Made by a program: the position numbers and the translations under genes. Shown piece after piece: positions 6,717 to 10,000 of a stretch of DNA of 10,000 nt. Within the stretch, counting starts at the first letter, position 1; every line of letters starts with the position of its first letter. The notes beneath the pieces are model-generated. The model worked only from the letters and a program-made list of their open reading frames with translations, searched no databases and was not told where the DNA came from. The stretch lies in the NCBI GenBank assembly GCA_020217035.1, contig JAIWOG010000159.1, forward strand, positions 1 through 10,000. Reading direction: 5' to 3'. The DNA is from Magnetospirillum sp. GTDB lineage: Bacteria; Pseudomonadota; Alphaproteobacteria; Rhodospirillales; Magnetospirillaceae.

Positions 6717-7487
6717 ATGCCCGCACATGTCACACCGCCGGCCCGGATGCCGAAGAATGTCTATTATTTCGGCACCTGTCTGGTAGACCTGTTTTTCCCC
6801 GATGCCGGCCTGGCCGGCATGGAGCTGTTGAAGCGCCAGGGGATCCGGGTGGTCTTCCCGCAAGGCCAAAGCTGCTGCGGCCAGCCCGCCTTCAATTCCG
6901 GCCACCGGTCGGAAGCCCGCGAGGTGGCCCGCGCCCAACTGGACGCCTTCCCCGAGGACTGGCCCATCGTGGTGCCGTCGGGGTCGTGCGCCGGCATGAT
7001 GCGGGTGCATTATCCCGATCTGTTCAAGGGTGACCGTGACGAGGAGCGGGCCAAGGCTTTCGCTGGCCGGGTCTATGAATTGTCGTGGTTCCTGGTCCAT
7101 GTCCTGGGCCTGGACACCAAGCTGGTGGACAAGGGCGAGAAGGTGACGGTGACCTGGCACGGGTCCTGCCATTCCATGCGCGAGATGGGGGTTGTCGACG
7201 AACCCAAGCGGCTGATCCGCGCTTTGTCCAACGTCACCTTGGTGGAAAATCCGCGCGAAAAGGAATGCTGCGGTTTCGGCGGCACCTTCGCGGTGCGCCA
7301 GCCCGAGGTTTCCGCCGCCATGGTCGCCGACAAGATCGCTGCCATCGGCCAGACCGGCGCATCCCGCGTGGTGTCGGGCGATTGCGGCTGCCTGATGAAT
7401 ATCGGTGGCGCCTTGGACAAGGCGGGCAAGCCGACACGGCCGCAGCATCTGGCGGAATTCCTGTTGGAGCGCTGCCATGACCAGTGA
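6717..7487 (+). CDS. lldE: L-lactate utilisation protein LldE (LutA/YkgE family), CCG-domain iron-sulfur subunit
   Basis: A 256-residue cytoplasmic protein with two cysteine-rich CCG domains, one subunit of the LldEFG (LutABC) complex that oxidises L-lactate to pyruvate. Domain 1 has Cys21, SCCGQP (52-57) and Cys91; domain 2 has Cys151 (GSCHSM), ECCGFGG (183-189) and GDCGC (221-225). These patterns resemble the cysteine ligands of HdrB-like clusters. ATG 6717 gives GGGA eight bases upstream and is preferred; ATG 6747, ten codons on, would start directly at the conserved KNVYYFGTC and is the main alternative. E. coli YkgE is slightly shorter (239), matching the later start in length. The gene opens a four-gene operon and overlaps lldF by 11 bases. 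A GntR-type operator sits about 44 bases upstream. Confidence 0.94.
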   Translation: MPAHVTPPARMPKNVYYFGTCLVDLFFPDAGLAGMELLKRQGIRVVFPQGQSCCGQPAFNSGHRSEAREVARAQLDAFPEDWPIVVPSGSCAGMMRVHYPDLFKGDRDEERAKAFAGRVYELSWFLVHVLGLDTKLVDKGEKVTVTWHGSCHSMREMGVVDEPKRLIRALSNVTLVENPREKECCGFGGTFAVRQPEVSAAMVADKIAAIGQTGASRVVSGDCGCLMNIGGALDKAGKPTRPQHLAEFLLERCHDQ

Positions 7488-8898
7488 TTTTTCCACCCGT
7501 GCCCACGACGCGCTGAACAACCCGCAGCTTCGCGCCAATTTTCGCCGCGCCATGGACGGTCTGATGACCAAGCGGGCGGCGCAGTTCGAAGACAAGGACA
7601 ACTGGCATGCGCTGCGTGCCCGTGGCGCCGCCATCAAGGCCCGCGCCTTGGCCCGCCTGCCCGATTTGCTGGAAGAATTCGAGCAAAAGGCCATTGCCAA
7701 CGGCATCAATGTGCATTGGGCGGAAACTACCGCCGACGCCAACCGCATCGTCCTGGAAATCCTGACCGCCCATGGCGCCAAGAAGGTGATCAAGGGCAAG
7801 TCCATGGTGAGCGAGGAAATGCACTTGAACGCCCATCTGGAAGCCCACGGCATCAAGGCGGTGGAATCCGATTTGGGCGAATACATCATCCAGCTGGCGG
7901 GCGAGGCGCCCAGCCATATCGTCATGCCCTGCATTCACAAGAACAAGGGCGAGATCGCCCAGTTGTTCACCGACAACATCGAGAACCAGCCCTATACCGA
8001 GGATGTCGATGCCCTGACCGCCGCCGCCCGTCAGGTGCTGCGACGCGAATTCGCCAGCGCTGACGCTGGCCTGTCGGGGGCCAATTTCCTGGTCGCCGAA
8101 ACCGGGTCCCTGGTGCTGATCGAAAACGAAGGCAACGGCCGGCTGTCCACCACGCTACCGCCCTTGCACATCGCCGTGGCCGGCATCGAGAAGCTGGTGG
8201 AAAAGCTGGACGACGTGGCGCCGCTTTTGGCGCTGCTGCCGCGCTCGGCCACCGGTCAGGCGATCACAACTTACGTCAACATGATCAGCAGCCCGCGCAA
8301 GGCGGGCGAAAAGGACGGGCCGCGCCAAGTGCATCTGGTGCTGCTGGACAACGGCCGGTCCCGCGTCTACGCCGACGAACAATTGCGCGACACCCTGCGC
8401 TGTATCCGCTGCGGCGCCTGCATGAACCATTGTCCGGTCTATTCCCGCGTCGGCGGCCACACCTATGGCTCGGTCTATCCCGGCCCCATCGGCAAAATTC
8501 TGACCCCGCAATTGGCGGGGCTGGATTGCGCCGGCGACTTGCCGCATGCGTCCACCCTGTGCAACGCCTGCGTCGAGGTCTGTCCGGTGCAGATTCCCAT
8601 CGCCGACATCCTGGTGCGGCTGCGCACCGAAGCGGCCGAACCCAGCACCAGCCCAGCGGTCAAGGGCGCCGGATCGGGGCATTCGGCGGTGGAAAGCGCG
8701 GTGTGGAAGGGCTGGCAGGCGATGTACGCCCATCCCGCCGCCTACAAGGTCGGCACCAAGGCGCTGTCGGTGGTGGGCAACCTGATCCCTGCCGCCGCGC
8801 CGTTGTTGAAGCAATGGACCAGCGTCCGGTCCAAGCCGAAATTCGCGGCCAAGACCCTGCACGAACTGGCCCGTGAAAAGGGATACGACCATGAGTGA
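7477..8898 (+). CDS. lldF: L-lactate utilisation protein LldF (LutB/YkgF family), ferredoxin-like subunit
   Basis: A 473-residue protein, almost the length of E. coli YkgF (475). The N-terminal two thirds (about 65-295) form the LUD domain, with conserved VIKGKSMVSEEM (104-115), NFLVAETGSLVLIENEGNGR (203-222) and TTLPPLHIAV (225-234). A ferredoxin-type region follows with C309-xx-C-xx-C-xxx-CP (to 319) and C362-xx-C-xxx-CP (to 369); the second motif lacking one cysteine is normal for this family. The C-terminal about 100 residues match the family tail that follows the cluster region. It should pass electrons between the LldE clusters and the respiratory chain. The start has GGAG upstream inside lldE and overlaps it by 11 bases; the end overlaps lldG by 8 bases, so translation is coupled throughout. 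Confidence 0.96.
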   Translation: MTSDFSTRAHDALNNPQLRANFRRAMDGLMTKRAAQFEDKDNWHALRARGAAIKARALARLPDLLEEFEQKAIANGINVHWAETTADANRIVLEILTAHGAKKVIKGKSMVSEEMHLNAHLEAHGIKAVESDLGEYIIQLAGEAPSHIVMPCIHKNKGEIAQLFTDNIENQPYTEDVDALTAAARQVLRREFASADAGLSGANFLVAETGSLVLIENEGNGRLSTTLPPLHIAVAGIEKLVEKLDDVAPLLALLPRSATGQAITTYVNMISSPRKAGEKDGPRQVHLVLLDNGRSRVYADEQLRDTLRCIRCGACMNHCPVYSRVGGHTYGSVYPGPIGKILTPQLAGLDCAGDLPHASTLCNACVEVCPVQIPIADILVRLRTEAAEPSTSPAVKGAGSGHSAVESAVWKGWQAMYAHPAAYKVGTKALSVVGNLIPAAAPLLKQWTSVRSKPKFAAKTLHELAREKGYDHE

Positions 8899-9499
8899 GG
8901 CGCGTGCCAACATCCTGGCCCGGCTCAGGGCCGCTCCGCGTCTCCAGCCGCCGGAACGCCCGCAATGGCAGGCCCCCGGCTTCAATGACCGCCTCGATCG
9001 CTTCCGAGTGATGATCGAGGCGGTGCACGGCGAGGTTCATCTGGTCTCCGCCGACACATGGCGGGCGCATTTGCGCAAGGTGTTGGCGGAAAAGAACGTC
9101 GCCCGCGTGCTGGCGGCGCCGCATCTGGGGCTGGATTGGGACGATATGGTCGCCTATGACGCGCCGGTCGAGGATTTCAAGGACCAACTGGTTTCGGGCA
9201 TCGACGCGGCGGTGACCACCACGCGCGGCGCCATCGCCGAAACCGGGTCCTTGGTGGTGGTGCCCGACATGGACGAACCGCGCCTGGCCTCGTTGTTGCC
9301 GCCCATCCACGTGGCGCTGCTGAACGCCGGCGACATCGCCGACAACCTTGCCCAGATCATGGAGAAACAGGGCTGGGCGGCGGCGATGCCCACCAACCTG
9401 CTGCTGATCTCGGGGCCGTCCAAGACCGCCGACATCGAACAGACCCTGGCTTATGGCGTCCATGGTCCCAAGGAATTGATCGTCCTGGTGCTGCAATGA
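8891..9499 (+). CDS. lldG: L-lactate utilisation protein LldG (LutC/YkgG family), LUD-domain subunit
   Basis: A 202-residue soluble LUD-domain protein, the third subunit of the lactate oxidation complex; slightly shorter than E. coli YkgG (about 230). After a helical N-terminus (SEARANILARLRAAP) and a proline-rich linker, the conserved core includes VTTTRGAIAETGSLVVVPD (108-126), RLASLLPPIHVALL (131-144) and, near the C-terminus, LLISGPSKTADIEQTLAYGV (171-190) with HGPKEL (191-196), the family ending. The ATG overlaps the lldF stop by eight bases, and its own stop overlaps the next start by four (ATGA). The exact chemistry of LutC subunits is not settled; membership of the lactate-oxidising complex is established for the family. 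Confidence 0.95.
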   Translation: MSEARANILARLRAAPRLQPPERPQWQAPGFNDRLDRFRVMIEAVHGEVHLVSADTWRAHLRKVLAEKNVARVLAAPHLGLDWDDMVAYDAPVEDFKDQLVSGIDAAVTTTRGAIAETGSLVVVPDMDEPRLASLLPPIHVALLNAGDIADNLAQIMEKQGWAAAMPTNLLLISGPSKTADIEQTLAYGVHGPKELIVLVLQ

Positions 9500-10000
9500 G
9501 CGTGAAATCCCGTCTGTCTTCGGTGATCCCGGCTGACCGCCTGATCGACGACCCGCTGCGCCTGTTGGCCTATGGCACCGACGCCAGCTTTTACCGGCTG
9601 ATCCCCAAGCTGGTGGTCAAGGCCGATACCGAGGCCGAAATCAAGGCGACGCTTGCGGCCTGCGCCGAGGAAGGGGTTTCGGTCACCTTCCGTGCCGCCG
9701 GAACCTCGCTATCGGGGCAAGCGGTCAGCGATTCGGTGCTGCTGTTGCTGGGCGACGGCTGGGGCGGCGCGGTGGTGGAACAAGGCGGCGCCCGCATCCG
9801 CCTGCAACCGGGCGTCATCGGCGCCGAGGCCAATCGCCGGCTGGCGGCTTTCGGCCGCAAGATCGGCCCCGATCCGGCCAGCATCGATTCGGCCAAGATC
9901 GGCGGCATCGCCGCCAACAACGCCAGCGGCATGTGTTGCGGCACGGCGCAGAATTCCTATCGCACCATGTCCTCCATGCGGCTGATCCTGGCCGATGGCA
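9496..10000 (+). CDS. dld-II: FAD-linked oxidase, probable D-lactate dehydrogenase Dld-II, N-terminal part only
   Basis: The first 168 codons of a flavoprotein, cut by the right edge. It shows the PCMH-type FAD-binding domain: LVVKADTEAEIKATLAACAEEG (about 39-60), the nucleotide-binding FRAAGTSLSGQA (66-77), LQPGVIGAEANRRL (103-116), GPDPAS (124-129) and GGIAANNASGMCCG (136-149) followed by SYRTMSSMRL. This last block is characteristic of the large two-domain FAD plus Fe-S D-lactate dehydrogenases (Dld-II of Shewanella, about 930 residues) rather than GlcD, and Dld-II is known to be encoded beside lldEFG there. ATG 9496 overlaps the lldG stop by four bases. If it is Dld-II, a C-terminal ferredoxin and CCG region should lie beyond the window; a shorter protein ending near 470 residues would instead be a GlcD-like oxidase. 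Confidence 0.85.
   Translation, partial: MSVKSRLSSVIPADRLIDDPLRLLAYGTDASFYRLIPKLVVKADTEAEIKATLAACAEEGVSVTFRAAGTSLSGQAVSDSVLLLLGDGWGGAVVEQGGARIRLQPGVIGAEANRRLAAFGRKIGPDPASIDSAKIGGIAANNASGMCCGTAQNSYRTMSSMRLILADG

Noticed and set aside
6717..7487. LldE gene read as glycolate oxidase subunit GlcF because of its CCG domains
   Set aside because: The protein is short and lacks the N-terminal ferredoxin domain of GlcF, and it is followed by LUD-domain genes lldF and lldG, which define the lactate complex.
6675..7934. Minus-strand open frame of 419 codons across lldE and lldF
   Set aside because: It is antisense to conserved iron-sulfur protein genes with all cysteine motifs intact; no independent coding evidence or ribosome-binding site.

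Overview
The window is dense, high-GC bacterial DNA. Most genes hand-count near 65% G+C, have strong codon bias and long antisense shadow frames, and overlap by ATGA-type junctions. The gene families (PAS sensors, actP with a DUF485 partner, lldEFG with a Dld-II-like oxidase, a MYG1 protein) fit an aerobic or microaerobic alphaproteobacterium of the Rhodospirillales, such as a Magnetospirillum relative. That placement is inference from composition and family resemblance; no rRNA or other marker gene is present.

Layout. Positions 1-2154 (minus strand) hold a two-gene signalling unit: a secreted PhnD-type periplasmic binding protein, then after one base a membrane sensor with HAMP and two PAS domains that runs off the left edge. 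Positions 2155-2450 form a divergent intergenic region, AT-rich near 2190-2280, with candidate promoters for both directions and a perfect 7-bp inverted repeat. Positions 2451-4426 (plus) carry yjcH (DUF485) and actP, the acetate/cation symporter, overlapping by 4 bp and closed by a textbook intrinsic terminator at 4451-4484. Positions 4497-5384 encode a MYG1-family DHH-type metal-dependent hydrolase whose ribosome-binding site directly abuts the terminator T-tract. Positions 5431-6642 encode an unrecognised multi-pass membrane protein whose central third is strikingly AT-rich (about 32-35% G+C in sampled lines), a possible acquired gene. Positions 6717-10000 form a tightly overlapping lactate oxidation operon, lldE-lldF-lldG followed by the start of a Dld-II-like FAD D-lactate dehydrogenase, preceded by a candidate sigma-70 promoter with a perfect FadR/LldR-type operator core (TGGT-CAT-ACCA) in its spacer.

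How they work together. The recognisable metabolic theme is use of short-chain carboxylates: acetate uptake by ActP and oxidation of L-lactate (LldEFG) and probably D-lactate (Dld-II) to pyruvate with electrons passed to the respiratory chain. No lactate permease, acetyl-CoA synthetase or dedicated transcription factor lies in the window. The binding protein/sensor pair has no transporter genes beside it in the window and is probably chemosensory or regulatory; its ligand cannot be read from the sequence. I see no RNA genes, CRISPR arrays or insertion sequences. No wholly new system is evident; the least explained items are the AT-rich membrane protein and the binding-protein-coupled sensor.
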